A DNA stretch of 64,000 bases from the NCBI RefSeq assembly GCF_003046185.1, contig NZ_PZZL01000004.1, positions 186,001 through 250,000 of the forward strand. Direction: 5' to 3'. Positions 26,722 through 36,750 of this stretch are shown here, one piece after another. This DNA comes from Phreatobacter oligotrophus (GTDB lineage Bacteria; Pseudomonadota; Alphaproteobacteria; Rhizobiales; Phreatobacteraceae). Position numbers and translations under genes: made by a program. Every line of letters starts with the position of its first letter. The first letter of the stretch is position 1. The notes under the pieces were generated by a model, which saw nothing but the letters and a program-made list of their open reading frames with translations, was not told the origin of the DNA and searched no databases.

Positions 26722-27786
26722 TCACACGCTCAGCGCATGGTCCGCGGCAAAAGCTGTGGACGACGCCGCGCTCGCGCGCGCGAGGACGTCGGTGAACCGC
26801 GCCAGCGCCTCGGCGCGGTCGAGAGGCTCCGGGGCGTGGCGGATCCTGGCGAGAGCGGCCCTGGCGCGGCGGGCGGCGAGCCCTGACAGCGCCCTCGCCT
26901 CCCCGGCGATGTCGCGCATCTCGTCGAGCTTGCCGTTGCAGTGGAGGACGACGTCGCAGCCGGCCCGGTACGAGGCGCGCGCCCGCTCGGCGAGGCTGCC
27001 CGCCAGCGCCTTCATCGACAGGTCGTCGGTCATGACAAGGCCGTCATAGCCGATGGCGCCGCGCACGATCTCGCGCATCACCCGGCGGGATGTCGTTGCC
27101 GGGCTCTTCGGATCGACGGCCGTGTAGACGACATGGGCCGTCATCGCGAGCGGCATGTCGGTGAGCGTCGCGAAGGGCAGGAAGTCGGAGGCGGCGAGCT
27201 CCTCGCGCAACGCCGTGACCACCGGCAGGTCGAAATGGCTGTCGGCCCCTGCCCGCCCATGCCCGGGAATGTGCTTCACCACCGGCAGCACACCGCCGGC
27301 GAGGAGCCCTTCGGCCATGGCGCGGCCGAACTGCGCCACGGCCGCCGGGTCGGTGGCGAAGGCGCGGTCGCCGATGACGTCATGGGCGCCGGCCACGGGC
27401 ACGTCGAGAACCGGCGCGCAGTCCACCGTGATCCCGACATCCAGGAGATCGTGGGCCAGCAGCCGCCCGCCGAGCCGCGCCATCTCGCGGCCGACCAGCG
27501 GATCATTGGCGGCGATGCGGGAAAAGGCACGCGCGGCCGGGTATTTTGGCCAATGCGGGGCGGTGAGCCGCTGCACGCGCCCGCCCTCCTGGTCGACGAG
27601 CACCGGCGCATCGGCCCGGCCGACGGCCGTCCGGAAGTCGGAGGTCAGGCGGCGGATCTGGTCGGGGTCGGCGCAGTTGCGCCGGAAGAGGATCAGCCCC
27701 CAGGGATCGAGGTCACGAAAGAACGCGGCCTCTTCATGGGTCAGCTCCGTCCCGGCGCAGCCGAGGATGAGGGCCGTGGTGGCCAT
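26722..27786 (-). CDS. nagZ: Beta-N-acetylhexosaminidase NagZ
   Basis: This 354-residue glycoside hydrolase of family 3 acts in peptidoglycan recycling by removing N-acetylglucosamine from muropeptides in the cytosol. The catalytic segment KHIPGHGRAGADSHFDLP holds the His-Asp pair, and the nucleophile lies in GYDGLVMTDDLSMKAL. The N-terminal DQEGGRVQRLTAPHWP motif binds sugar. No signal peptide is present. It begins 7 bases after the SPOR gene stop, so it is probably co-transcribed with the SPOR gene and scpAB. Confidence 0.95.
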   Translation of the reverse strand: MATTALILGCAGTELTHEEAAFFRDLDPWGLILFRRNCADPDQIRRLTSDFRTAVGRADAPVLVDQEGGRVQRLTAPHWPKYPAARAFSRIAANDPLVGREMARLGGRLLAHDLLDVGITVDCAPVLDVPVAGAHDVIGDRAFATDPAAVAQFGRAMAEGLLAGGVLPVVKHIPGHGRAGADSHFDLPVVTALREELAASDFLPFATLTDMPLAMTAHVVYTAVDPKSPATTSRRVMREIVRGAIGYDGLVMTDDLSMKALAGSLAERARASYRAGCDVVLHCNGKLDEMRDIAGEARALSGLAARRARAALARIRHAPEPLDRAEALARFTDVLARASAASSTAFAADHALSV

Positions 27787-27793
27787 GCCCGGA

Positions 27794-29527
27794 TCAGTTC
27801 AGGACGCAGGAACCACCGGAGCCGCGCAGCTGCTCGCAGAAGCTCTGCGCTTCGGACCGCGAGAAGGGACCGACGCGGACGCGATGCCAGGTGCCGCGAC
27901 CGGGAATCTCCGCGGACCGGATATTGAGGCTCTGGCCCTGGAGCAGCGGGAAGCGGCGCTGGGCGGAGGCAAAGGCGGACCGCGCCTCGGCCTCGGACTG
28001 GTGCGAGGAAATCTGCACGAAGGTGCCTCCGGAGCCCGCAACGGCGGCCGGCGCCGGCGAAGCGGTGCTGGCGGCGCGGACCGAAGCGGTCTGCTGCGGC
28101 CCAAGGTCCAGCGGACGAGCGGCAACCGGCGCCGGCGGAGCGGCGCGGACCGGCTCGACCGAGGTGGTGGTGGTCGCGGCAGGCTCTGCCCGGGCGACGC
28201 GGATCGTCTGCACCGGACGCGGCGGCGGCATCGGCGTACCGGCCGAGGCGGGAGCGGCAGCCGGGCGGCTGTCGGCCGCGGCAAGGCGCGGCGGGGCGGC
28301 AGGCACGTTGGACACGGGAACGACCGAGAGCGAGGTCTCGGAGGGACGCGGCGCGGGCGCCGCCGACGGCGTCATGATGCTGCCATCCGGGCCGACCTGG
28401 ACGGTGCGGACGCGGCGCGGCTCCTCGGCACGGGCCGCCGGAGCCGGGACCGGCGCAGGAGCGGCAACGGGAGCCGGCGCAGCGGCGACAGCCTGGCGGG
28501 CCGCCGCATCGGGCGACGGCACCAGCGGAATGATGCGGGCGGGAACCGGCGGCTCCTGCACCTGGGCGGCCTGCTCGCGGGCGCTGACCGGACGCTCCTC
28601 GCGCACAACGACGCGCTCGCCCTGGGCCACGCGGTCGGTCACCGGCTTGGGATCCTGGGCCTGCTGGGCCGCGACACGCACCGGCGACTGGTCGGCGCGG
28701 ATGACGCGCGGTTCGCCACCGACGCCACCGCCGCCGGACATGGCGCGGTAGCCGTAGACACCGCCGCCGCCGAGAACGGCAAGACCAACGATCGCGGCGA
28801 TGGCCGTGACGCCGGCGCGGCGGCGCCGCGGCGGAGCCTCGTCGACTTCGTCGGCATAGGCGTAGCGGCCATCGGAGGCAGCCGGCGCCGCCTGTGCGGG
28901 AGCAGCATAGGAGGACGGGGCGGCGGAGGCCTCCTGACGGGCGGCCTGCTGGCCCGGCCGCATCGCGTAGGCGGCAGCCCCGAGGGCGACAGCCGCACCG
29001 GCGCCGGCCGCCACATAGGCACCGGCGGGCATGCGCCCGTTCTCGTCCGACGCCGCGAAGGAGCGGCCGAATTCTTCGTGCAGGCGACGGTCGAGCTCGT
29101 CGTGGGCGGCCGCCTCGCCATGCCACAGCTCGTGCGAGCCGCGCAGCTCGTCGATGGGCTCCTCGGCATAGTCCTCGTCGGCCGCGGCCTCGCGATGCTT
29201 CGCCAGCTCCGCCTCGAGATCCTCCCAGTCGATGCCCTCTTCCGCCGCAACGCCGCGCAGCGGCATCGCCGGCAGGTCATAGGTCTCGTCAGCCTCGGCC
29301 TGCTCGTCGGCGGCCTCGGCCTCCGGCGCCTCAAAGACCGGCTCGGCGCGGGTCCGGGCGATCGACTTCAGGAGATCGGAATAGGTGTCGTCCTGCCCCA
29401 TGATGCGGGCGAGGTCGGCAAGCGGATCACCGCCCTGACGGCCCACAGCGGCAGGCTCGCGATCGCGGGCGTCGCGGTCATAGGCGTCGTAATCGCGATA
29501 GCTACGCAGACTGGTCTCGTTGGCCAT
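27794..29527 (-). CDS. SPOR-domain protein with one membrane span
   Basis: This 577-residue protein has three parts: an acidic cytoplasmic region (about 1-235), a single hydrophobic span (about 238-258, AGVTAIAAIVGLAVLGGGGV), and a long Ala/Pro/Val-rich periplasmic linker (about 270-490). It ends in a C-terminal SPOR domain (about 500-577; FVQISSHQSEAEARSAFASA, RVRVGPFSRSEAQSFCEQLR). SPOR domains bind glycan strands bare of stem peptides at the septum, so it probably has a role in cell division or wall remodelling. It sits between argS and nagZ, as in other Rhizobiales. A hydrophobic alternative (residues 150-170) may be a second short span. Confidence 0.88.
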   Translation of the reverse strand: MANETSLRSYRDYDAYDRDARDREPAAVGRQGGDPLADLARIMGQDDTYSDLLKSIARTRAEPVFEAPEAEAADEQAEADETYDLPAMPLRGVAAEEGIDWEDLEAELAKHREAAADEDYAEEPIDELRGSHELWHGEAAAHDELDRRLHEEFGRSFAASDENGRMPAGAYVAAGAGAAVALGAAAYAMRPGQQAARQEASAAPSSYAAPAQAAPAASDGRYAYADEVDEAPPRRRRAGVTAIAAIVGLAVLGGGGVYGYRAMSGGGGVGGEPRVIRADQSPVRVAAQQAQDPKPVTDRVAQGERVVVREERPVSAREQAAQVQEPPVPARIIPLVPSPDAAARQAVAAAPAPVAAPAPVPAPAARAEEPRRVRTVQVGPDGSIMTPSAAPAPRPSETSLSVVPVSNVPAAPPRLAAADSRPAAAPASAGTPMPPPRPVQTIRVARAEPAATTTTSVEPVRAAPPAPVAARPLDLGPQQTASVRAASTASPAPAAVAGSGGTFVQISSHQSEAEARSAFASAQRRFPLLQGQSLNIRSAEIPGRGTWHRVRVGPFSRSEAQSFCEQLRGSGGSCVLN

Positions 29528-29569
29528 GGGCCCCGCCGTCGGTGGGCGCCGCTGGAACGCGCGGCGCGA

Positions 29570-31324
29570 TCAACGCATTTCTTCGACGGCCTCGACACCG
29601 AGGATCGCAAGACCCGATCTGAGAACGGTCACGATACCCTGGACCAGCGCAAGGCGCGCCGCCGTCATTTGTCGATCATTTTCCATAATGAAGCGTAAAT
29701 GCGACGAATCCTTCCCGCGATTCCACTGCGAATGGAAGTCGGACGCAAGCTCGTACAGGTAGAAGGCCACACGATGTGGCTCATGCGCCTGAGCCGCCGC
29801 CTCGATGAGCCGCGGATACTGGGCGATCCGCTGGATGATGGCGACTTCCCCCTGGTCGTCGAGGCGGTCCAGCGCCGCAGCCGAGAGCGCGGCGGCTCCG
29901 AGGTCCATGTCGGGCACCGCGGCCGCGGCGTTCCGCAGGATCGAGCGGCAGCGCGCATGGGCGTACTGGACGTAGAAGACCGGATTGTCCTTCGACTGCT
30001 CGACGACCTTGGCCAGGTCAAAATCGAGCGTCGCGTCGTTCTTGCGGTAGAGCATCATGAAGCGCACCGCATCGCGGCCGACCTCGTCCACCACCTCGCG
30101 CAGCGTGACGAAATCGCCCGAGCGCTTCGACATGCGCACCGGCTCGCCGTCGCGGAACAGCCGCACCAGCTGGACGAGCTTCACGTCGAGCGCCGCCTTG
30201 CCACCGGAGATCGCCTTCAGCGCCGCCTGCATGCGCTTCACATAGCCACCGTGGTCCGCACCCCAGACGTCGATCTGGTTGAGGAAGCCGCGATCGGCCT
30301 TGTCCTTGTGATAGGCGATGTCGGAGGCGAAATAGGTATAGGTGCCGTCCGACTTCATCAGCGGACGGTCGACATCGTCGCCAAAGGCGGTGGAGCGGAA
30401 CAGGGTCTGCTCGCGCTCCTCCCAGTCGGCATCGTCGGCGCCCTTCGGCCGCTCCAGAACGCCCTCGTAGATGTTGCCCTGGGCGCGCAGCGCCTCGATG
30501 GAGGCGCGCACCTTGTCGACCGGCGCCTGCAGCGAGCGTTCCGAGAAGAACACGGAGTGGCTGACATTGAGGGCTTCGAGATCGCCGCGGATCTCCGACA
30601 TCATCGCGTCGATGGCCGCATCGCGGCAGAGCGGCAGCCACTCGGCCTCCGGCGCCGTCATCAGGCGGTCGCCATAGGCGGCCTTCAGCGCCTCGCCGAC
30701 CGGCTTCAGATAGTCGCCGGGATAGAGCCCCTCGGGAATGGTGATCGTCTCGCCATTGGCCTCGCGGTAGCGCAGATAGGCGGAGCGGCCGAGCACCTGC
30801 ACCTGCGCGCCGGCATCGTTGATGTAATACTCGCGGGTGACGTCGTAGCCGGCGCGGTCGAGGAGATTGGCGAGCGCATCGCCGAACACCGCGCCGCGGC
30901 AATGGCCGACATGCATCGGGCCGGTCGGGTTCGCCGAGACATACTCGACATTGACCTTGGCGCCGCCGCCGATGGCGACCCGGCCGAAGGCCTCGCCCTG
31001 GGCCACGGCCGCGGACAGGATGCGCGGCCAGACCTCGGCCTTCACCGTGAGGTTGATGAAGCCGGGACCGGCAATGTCCACCTTGGCGACATCAGGCACG
31101 GCGGCGAGCCGCGCCGCGATCTTCTCGGCGAGGTCGCGCGGCTTCATGCCGGCGTCCTTCGACAGGACCATGGCCGCGTTGGTGGCGAGGTCGCCATGGG
31201 TCGGATCGCGCGGGGCTTCCACCACGACGCGGTCGAGCGCGGCTTCCGGCAGGACGATGCCGTCGGCGGCGAGCGCGGAGACCGCCGCACGCACGTGCTG
31301 GGTGAAGAGAGCGAAGATGTTCAT
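29570..31324 (-). CDS. argS: Arginyl-tRNA synthetase
   Basis: This 584-residue class I synthetase has the HIGH-type motif [20 protein letters not shown] and the KMSKS equivalent in [15 protein letters not shown]. The N-terminal Add-1 domain (ARG-N) and the C-terminal DALR anticodon-binding domain ([32 protein letters not shown]) are both complete. It charges tRNA-Arg. It lies between dgt and the SPOR gene, all leftward. Confidence 0.98.
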   Translation of the reverse strand: MNIFALFTQHVRAAVSALAADGIVLPEAALDRVVVEAPRDPTHGDLATNAAMVLSKDAGMKPRDLAEKIAARLAAVPDVAKVDIAGPGFINLTVKAEVWPRILSAAVAQGEAFGRVAIGGGAKVNVEYVSANPTGPMHVGHCRGAVFGDALANLLDRAGYDVTREYYINDAGAQVQVLGRSAYLRYREANGETITIPEGLYPGDYLKPVGEALKAAYGDRLMTAPEAEWLPLCRDAAIDAMMSEIRGDLEALNVSHSVFFSERSLQAPVDKVRASIEALRAQGNIYEGVLERPKGADDADWEEREQTLFRSTAFGDDVDRPLMKSDGTYTYFASDIAYHKDKADRGFLNQIDVWGADHGGYVKRMQAALKAISGGKAALDVKLVQLVRLFRDGEPVRMSKRSGDFVTLREVVDEVGRDAVRFMMLYRKNDATLDFDLAKVVEQSKDNPVFYVQYAHARCRSILRNAAAAVPDMDLGAAALSAAALDRLDDQGEVAIIQRIAQYPRLIEAAAQAHEPHRVAFYLYELASDFHSQWNRGKDSSHLRFIMENDRQMTAARLALVQGIVTVLRSGLAILGVEAVEEMR

Positions 31325-31353
31325 GCCGATGACCTGATGGGAGGCGGTCGCCT

Positions 31354-32571
31354 CTAGCGCAGATCGGGGGTCTGGGCAAACAGGCGGCGATGTTCGTCGA
31401 GGGCATAGCGGTCGGTCATGCCGGCGATGTAGTCGGCGGCACGGCGGGCGCGACGGGCCTCATCGAGCAGTTCGACATCGGCAGACCATTGCGGCGGCAT
31501 GGCGGTGGGGTGCTCGAAGAAGGCGGCGAAAAGGTCGCGCACCACGCCCGCCGCATCGCGCCGGATCGGCACGACCCGGGGGTGGCGGTAGACGTTGGCG
31601 AAGAGGAAGCGCTTGATCCCGTCATCATAGTCGCGGATCACCGACGAGAACTGCACCAGCGTGCGACCGGCGGCGCGGATGTCCTCCACCGAGGCCGGCG
31701 CCAGCGCGGCGATGGCCCGGCCCGCCTCGCCGATCACGTCCTCGACCAACCGGGTGATGACGCGCCGCGTCAGCTCGTTGATCTCGCGGCTCTTCTCGAG
31801 CATCGGATAGCGCCCGCGGATTTCGGCGAGGAACTCGGCGGCCAGCGGCACCTCCGCGGCAAGATCGTCGAGGGTGAAGAGCCCTGCCCTCAAGCCATCG
31901 TCGATATCGGCCGCGTCATAGGCGATGTCGTCGGCGATGGCGGCCGCCTGCGCCTCGGCGCTGGCGTGGGAGGCAAGGTCGAGCGGCTGGAGCGCGTCAT
32001 ATTCGAGGATCGCGACGGGAATGCCGTGTTTCGCGTAGCGCTCTGTCGGCTTGCCATCGGCGCCGATCAGCGGCCCGTTATGCTTGACCAGGCCCTCCAG
32101 CGTTTCCCAGCTGAGATTGAGCCCGTCGAAGCCGGCATAGCGGCGCTCCAGCCGCGTGACGATGCGGAGCGACTGGGCATTGTGGTCGAAGCCGCCATAG
32201 GGCCGCATGACCTCGTCGAGCGCGTCCTCGCCGGTATGGCCGAAGGGCGTGTGGCCGAGGTCGTGGGCCAGCGCCAGGGTCTCCGCGAGATCCTCGTCGA
32301 GACCGAGAGCACGGGCGAGCGAGCGGGCGATCTGCGCCACCTCGATCGTGTGGGTCAGGCGGGTGCGGTAATGGTCGCCTTCCGGAGCGACGAAGACCTG
32401 AGTCTTGTGCTTCAGACGGCGGAAGGCCGTGGCATGGACAATGCGGTCGCGGTCACGGTGGAATTCGGTGCGCGTCGGCGATGAGGGCTCGGCGACGAGC
32501 CGGCCTCGACTCCGCCGGGAATCGGAGGCGTAAGGGGCCAGCGGCGGATAAAAGTAGCTCGCGACGGCCAT
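31354..32571 (-). CDS. dgt: Deoxyguanosinetriphosphate triphosphohydrolase-like protein
   Basis: This HD-domain protein has 405 residues. The metal ligands are in [40 protein letters not shown] and [14 protein letters not shown]. Dgt enzymes cut dNTPs to nucleoside and tripolyphosphate, controlling dNTP pools. An N-terminal [20 protein letters not shown] segment is typical of the family. It lies 29 bases before argS and is divergent from erpA, with about 150 bases between that must hold both promoters. Confidence 0.94.
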   Translation of the reverse strand: MAVASYFYPPLAPYASDSRRSRGRLVAEPSSPTRTEFHRDRDRIVHATAFRRLKHKTQVFVAPEGDHYRTRLTHTIEVAQIARSLARALGLDEDLAETLALAHDLGHTPFGHTGEDALDEVMRPYGGFDHNAQSLRIVTRLERRYAGFDGLNLSWETLEGLVKHNGPLIGADGKPTERYAKHGIPVAILEYDALQPLDLASHASAEAQAAAIADDIAYDAADIDDGLRAGLFTLDDLAAEVPLAAEFLAEIRGRYPMLEKSREINELTRRVITRLVEDVIGEAGRAIAALAPASVEDIRAAGRTLVQFSSVIRDYDDGIKRFLFANVYRHPRVVPIRRDAAGVVRDLFAAFFEHPTAMPPQWSADVELLDEARRARRAADYIAGMTDRYALDEHRRLFAQTPDLR

Positions 32572-32721
32572 GCGGGTTCAGGTCCCCTGCCCGGCCTGCC
32601 CCAGCGCGTCATCGGCGGGTGATTGACCGGCACCAGGGGCGCACATACCTATGGGACAGGCGCGCCGCAAGGCTGCGCTTCCCTTCCATGTGTTTCCGGC
32701 CTTGAACCGGGGAGACATCTC

Positions 32722-33066
32722 ATGACCACCGAGACGCTCGACACGCCCGTCACCGTCACTGACCGCGCCGCGGCGCGGATCACGAAAATCATGGCGACAG
32801 AGCCGCCCGGCACGATGCTGCGGATTTCCGTTGAAGGTGGCGGCTGCTCCGGCTTCCAGTACCGCTTCGACTTCACCACCGAGCGCAATGCCGACGACCT
32901 CGCCATCGAGAAGTCCGGCGCGACGGTCCTCGTGGACGAGGTGTCCCTGCCCTACATGGCCGGGACAGAGCTCGACTGGGTCGATGACCTCATCGGCTCG
33001 GCCTTCAAGCTCCGGAACCCCAATGCCGTCGCCAATTGCGGCTGCGGCACCAGCTTCTCGCTCTGA
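32722..33066 (+). CDS. erpA: Iron-sulfur cluster insertion protein ErpA
   Basis: This 114-residue A-type carrier has the three conserved cysteines: one in SVEGGGCSGFQYRF and two in NCGCGTSFS at the C-terminus. It holds a [4Fe-4S] or [2Fe-2S] cluster and hands it to target enzymes. The ATG at 32722 has GGGGAGA 7 bases upstream; the frame runs further upstream without a ribosome site. It is divergent from dgt, as is usual in the order. It ends 4 bases before the convergent PPOX flavoprotein gene. Confidence 0.94.
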   Translation: MTTETLDTPVTVTDRAAARITKIMATEPPGTMLRISVEGGGCSGFQYRFDFTTERNADDLAIEKSGATVLVDEVSLPYMAGTELDWVDDLIGSAFKLRNPNAVANCGCGTSFSL

Positions 33067-33070
33067 TCGA

Positions 33071-33676
33071 TCAGTAGAGCGTGGTGGCGACCCGGCCGGG
33101 CAGCGCCTGGTCATAGGCTTCCGCGTCGAAGCTCTCCTTGGCGCTCTTCAGCATCTGCCCCGGGCTCGGCAGCTCGCCGCGCGGCCGCTGCGCCGCCGGG
33201 TCCCACAGGCGCGAGCGGATCAGCGCGCGCGAACACTGGAAATAGACCGTCTCGATGCTGATCACGAGCCCGGAGACGGGAGCCTTGCCGTCGATGGCGG
33301 TGGGTCCGAGCAGCGCCGGATCGGTGGTGATGCGGCCGCGGCCATTGATCCGCAGCGTCTCGGCAACGCCCGGCACCATGACCAGCAACGCCACGCGCGG
33401 GTCACGCACGATGTTGAGCAGGCTGTCGATCCGGTTGTTCCCGCGCCGGTCGGGAATGAGGATCGTGCGCTCGTCGAGCACCCGGATGAAGCCCGGCGGA
33501 TCGCCGCGCGGCGTCGCGTCGAGCCCTTCGGGGCCAGCGGTCGCCAGCACGCAGAAGGGCGAGGCCTTCACCAGCGCCCGGTAGGCGGGCGTCAGGTGGG
33601 GAACCTCCTTGGCGATCGAGGCTTCTCCCACCGGACCGTAGAGAGCCTTCAACGCCGCCTCGTCGTCGATCCACAT
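33071..33676 (-). CDS. PPOX-class (pyridoxamine 5'-phosphate oxidase-like) FMN protein
   Basis: This 201-residue protein has the split-barrel FMN-binding fold. It carries SPFCVLATAGPEGLDATPRG, DRRGNNRIDSLLNIVRDPR, which binds the phosphate of FMN, and VAETLRINGRGRITTDPALL. The pattern fits the MSMEG_1061/DR_2398 subfamily of uncharacterised PPOX flavoproteins rather than PdxH. It probably reduces or senses a small molecule with FMN or F420. It lies between erpA and xth, convergent with erpA and divergent from xth. Confidence 0.86.
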   Translation of the reverse strand: MWIDDEAALKALYGPVGEASIAKEVPHLTPAYRALVKASPFCVLATAGPEGLDATPRGDPPGFIRVLDERTILIPDRRGNNRIDSLLNIVRDPRVALLVMVPGVAETLRINGRGRITTDPALLGPTAIDGKAPVSGLVISIETVYFQCSRALIRSRLWDPAAQRPRGELPSPGQMLKSAKESFDAEAYDQALPGRVATTLY

Positions 33677-33768
33677 GGCCCTCTCCGTCTCGCTGCTGCC
33701 GTCGCCGGGGGCGACCGCGGCCGAAGCTGGCGCTACAGTGCGCCGGCCGCAGAATCGCAGGACCCGTC

Positions 33769-34551
33769 ATGATCGTCGCCACCTGGAACGTCAATTCGGT
33801 CAAGATCCGGGTGGAGAACACGCTCGCCTGGCTGAAGGAGCGCGATCCCGACATCGTTTGCCTGCAGGAGCTGAAATGCGTCGACGAGGCTTTCCCGCGG
33901 GAGGCCTTCGAGAGCGCCGGCTACAATGTCGCGACCCACGGCCAGAAGACCTATAACGGCGTCGCCATCCTCTCGAAGCTGCCGCTGGAGGATGTGACGC
34001 CCCGCCTGCCCGGCGACGAGGCCGACGAGCAGGCCCGCTACCTCGAGGCGGTCGTCTCGACGCCGAGCGGCGCGGTGCGCGTCGCCAGCCTCTACCTGCC
34101 CAACGGCAATCCGCTCGGCACCGAGAAGTTCAGCTACAAGCTCGCCTGGATGGACCGCCTCATCCGCCATGCCCGCGCGCGGCTGGCGCTGGAGGAGCCC
34201 TTCCTCCTCTGTGGCGACTACAACGTCATCCCCATGCCGGAGGACGCCAAGAACCCCAAGGACTGGGTGAATGACGCGCTGTTCCAGCCGGAATCGCGCG
34301 GCAAGCTGCGCGAACTCGCGGCCCTCGGCTTCACCGATGCGCTGCGCGCCTGTGACGATTCACCCGGCCTCTATTCGTTCTGGGACTATCAGGCCGGCGC
34401 CTGGCAGCGGAACAACGGCATCCGCATCGACCACCTGATGCTCTCGCCGCAGGCCACGGACCGGCTCGTCACCGCTGGCATCGACAAGCATGTGCGCGGC
34501 TGGGAAAAGCCGAGCGACCACGTGCCGGTCTGGTGCGAGATCCAGACCTAA
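33769..34551 (+). CDS. xth: Exodeoxyribonuclease III
   Basis: This 260-residue member of the exonuclease-endonuclease-phosphatase family has all metal and catalytic motifs: ATWNVNSVKIRVENTLAWL, CLQELKCVDEAFP, LYLPNGNPLG, LLCGDYNVIP, IRIDHLMLSP and the C-terminal EKPSDHVPVWCE. It repairs abasic sites and 3' ends of DNA. Its stop overlaps the stop of the convergent P450 gene by 4 bases (CTAA). Confidence 0.96.
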   Translation: MIVATWNVNSVKIRVENTLAWLKERDPDIVCLQELKCVDEAFPREAFESAGYNVATHGQKTYNGVAILSKLPLEDVTPRLPGDEADEQARYLEAVVSTPSGAVRVASLYLPNGNPLGTEKFSYKLAWMDRLIRHARARLALEEPFLLCGDYNVIPMPEDAKNPKDWVNDALFQPESRGKLRELAALGFTDALRACDDSPGLYSFWDYQAGAWQRNNGIRIDHLMLSPQATDRLVTAGIDKHVRGWEKPSDHVPVWCEIQT

Positions 34552-35921
34552 CGGCGCTCCACCCGCATCGGCATGCCACCCTCGGGACGCAGCGTCAGCC
34601 GCGTCGTCGGCATGGGCCTGTGGCCGGGAAGCGGCACGAAGCGCAAGGACCGGATGAGGGTCGCCAGGATCGCCACTGCCTCGATCTGGGCGAAGGCCGC
34701 GCCGATGCAGATGCGCGGGCCCGCGCCGAAGGGCAGATAGGCGCCGCGGTGGAGCTGTCGTGCCTTCTCGGGGGCAAAGCGGTCGGGATCGAAGGCCGCC
34801 GGATGGTCCCAGATGAGCTTGTGGCGGTGAACGGCGTAGACCGGAATGTAGACCGGCGTGCCCTTGGCGAGCTGCCTGTCGCCGAGCGTGACATCCTCCG
34901 CCGCGATGCGGGGAATGATCGGCGCCGGCGGATAGAGCCGCATGGCCTCCTGGATCACCTGCTTCGTATAGGCGAGCCCCTCGATATGGGCGGCCTCGAC
35001 CGGCCCAGCCCCGACGACACGCTCCACCTCGTCGAGAAGCCGCGCCTCGACCGCCGGCGCGTGGCCGATGAGCCAGAGCGCCCAGGTCAGGGCCAACGCC
35101 GTGGTCTCGTGGCCGGCGACGACGAAGGTGAGGAGATTGTCCGCAAGCTCCGCATCGGTCATGGCGCGCCCGTCTTCCGGATCAGTCGCGGCGATCAGCG
35201 CGTCGAGAAGATCGGGGACGGGGCTCGGGGCGATTCGGCGCTCGGCGATCACCCGCGCCATCTCGGCGCGCAGGAAGCGGTTACCGGCCATGGCCCGCCG
35301 ACGCCCCGGATAGGGCAGCCAGTCCGGCAGTCGCAGCGTCGTATAGGCGGCGATCCAGCCGACCGTGTCGAAATAGCGGGAGATTTCCTCGCCGAAACGC
35401 TTGGTGTCGAAGCGGGTGCGGCCTGACAGCATGGTCTCGACGATGACGTCGAAAGTCGTCTCCATCATCGCCTCGGCCATGTCGACCGTGTCGCCGGACG
35501 AGGCCCCGAGGCGGTCGACCGTGGTAATGGCGGAGGCGGTGAAGGCCGGCAGGAAGGACAGGATCGTTCCGTGCCGGAACGGCGGCGAGGCGGCGCGGCG
35601 CTGCCAGCGCCAGGCGGCGCCCTCGGCGGTGAAGATGGAGTCATCGCCCACCGCGGGGCCGATCGTGCGGCGGATGATCGGCGCCTTGGGGAAGGCGGCG
35701 GCTATGCCGACCAGCACCTCGTCGACCAGCGGCGGGTCCATGACGAAGAGCAGGCCACGCTTGCCGAAGGGCACTTCGAGGGTCTTCTCCTCGAACACTG
35801 CCTGAGGCCAGGTGGCGAGCGGATTGTCGACGAGGCGGCGCAGGAACCGGAGAAGCCCCAAGGGCTCCACCGGATGGCTCAGGACCTCGGGCGTGAACAG
35901 CGCGCCGTCCGCCGCCGTCAT
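34548..35921 (-). CDS. Cytochrome P450
   Basis: This 457-residue P450 has the I-helix motif VVAGHETTALALTWALWL, the ExxR in VIQEAMRLYPPAPIIPR and the haem Cys in FGAGPRICIGAAFAQIEAVA. The N-terminus shows no membrane anchor, so it is a soluble bacterial type. It needs external reductase partners; none are encoded nearby. The length and the LPYPGRRRAM segment are similar to CYP110/CYP1103-like fatty-acid or aromatic hydroxylases, but the substrate is not predictable. It begins 13 bases upstream of the exoR-like gene's stop on the same strand. Confidence 0.93.
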   Translation of the reverse strand: MTAADGALFTPEVLSHPVEPLGLLRFLRRLVDNPLATWPQAVFEEKTLEVPFGKRGLLFVMDPPLVDEVLVGIAAAFPKAPIIRRTIGPAVGDDSIFTAEGAAWRWQRRAASPPFRHGTILSFLPAFTASAITTVDRLGASSGDTVDMAEAMMETTFDVIVETMLSGRTRFDTKRFGEEISRYFDTVGWIAAYTTLRLPDWLPYPGRRRAMAGNRFLRAEMARVIAERRIAPSPVPDLLDALIAATDPEDGRAMTDAELADNLLTFVVAGHETTALALTWALWLIGHAPAVEARLLDEVERVVGAGPVEAAHIEGLAYTKQVIQEAMRLYPPAPIIPRIAAEDVTLGDRQLAKGTPVYIPVYAVHRHKLIWDHPAAFDPDRFAPEKARQLHRGAYLPFGAGPRICIGAAFAQIEAVAILATLIRSLRFVPLPGHRPMPTTRLTLRPEGGMPMRVERR

Positions 35922-35934
35922 GCGCCCCCGCCCT

Positions 35935-36750
35935 TCATCGGCGAACGGTCTTGATCCAGGCCTCGACCATGCGCAAGGCCACGCCGCGCTCGTCGTCCGA
36001 GGCCTGACGCATGGCCTCCTCGTACATGTCGGCGATCCAGGTCTCGTTCTCGTTCGCCGATTCCTTGGCGAGCGTCAGGAACATGAGGCCACGCGGGGCG
36101 GCGCGCGGCACGTCGCGGCCGGTGAACAGCATGTGGCCGAGCACGGCCTGCGCCTGGTGGTGGCTCTTCTGCGCGGCGAGCTGCAGCCAGCGGGCGGCCT
36201 GGCGCGGATCGCGCTGGGTACCCTTGCCTTCCAGCATCATGCGGCCGAGCCGGAACTGGCCATCGGCATCGCCGAAGGTCGAGGCGGCATAGAAATAGAG
36301 CTCCACCGCCTTGGACGGGTCCGGACGCACATAGGTGTTCGGAATGCCCTCGACGAGGTAGTTGCCCATGGCCACGAAGGCCGAGGAAATGAAGCGCGCG
36401 TCGGGCGAGTTGGGACCCTCGTCGCGGCGGGTGATGGTGATCTGGCGGAAGGTCTCGAAGGCCTTGAGATCGGAGCGGGCGACGCCGTCGCCCTCCATGT
36501 ACATGCGCCCCAGGCGCCAGGCGGAGGCGGCATGGCCGCCGCTCGCGGCATACTGGAGGGCCGATACGGCATCGTCGGTGCGGCCGTCGCGCAGCGCCCG
36601 GCCATAGGCGCGGAAGGCGTCGAGCGCCGAGCGCGCGTCGCCGGCCGGCTGGCCGTCGAAGGCAAGCGCCTGCGCCACCGGGAGAGCCCCGGTGAGCAGC
36701 GTCGCGGCAACGGCGACGCGCATCAGGCTGGAAAGCTCAGATATCCGCAT
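35935..36750 (-). CDS. exoR: ExoR-like periplasmic Sel1-repeat regulator
   Basis: This protein has up to 271 residues. A signal peptide ([20 protein letters not shown] then AFDG) is followed by Sel1/TPR-like repeats: [40 protein letters not shown] and [18 protein letters not shown]. The pattern and spacing match Sinorhizobium/Agrobacterium ExoR, the periplasmic inhibitor of the ExoS-ChvI two-component system for exopolysaccharide, motility and acid response. The start is uncertain. The ATG at 36750 overlaps the end of ilvD by 14 bases; the ATG at 36723 would begin exactly at the signal peptide. The identification is from memory of the family. Confidence 0.78.
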   Translation of the reverse strand: MRISELSSLMRVAVAATLLTGALPVAQALAFDGQPAGDARSALDAFRAYGRALRDGRTDDAVSALQYAASGGHAASAWRLGRMYMEGDGVARSDLKAFETFRQITITRRDEGPNSPDARFISSAFVAMGNYLVEGIPNTYVRPDPSKAVELYFYAASTFGDADGQFRLGRMMLEGKGTQRDPRQAARWLQLAAQKSHHQAQAVLGHMLFTGRDVPRAAPRGLMFLTLAKESANENETWIADMYEEAMRQASDDERGVALRMVEAWIKTVRR

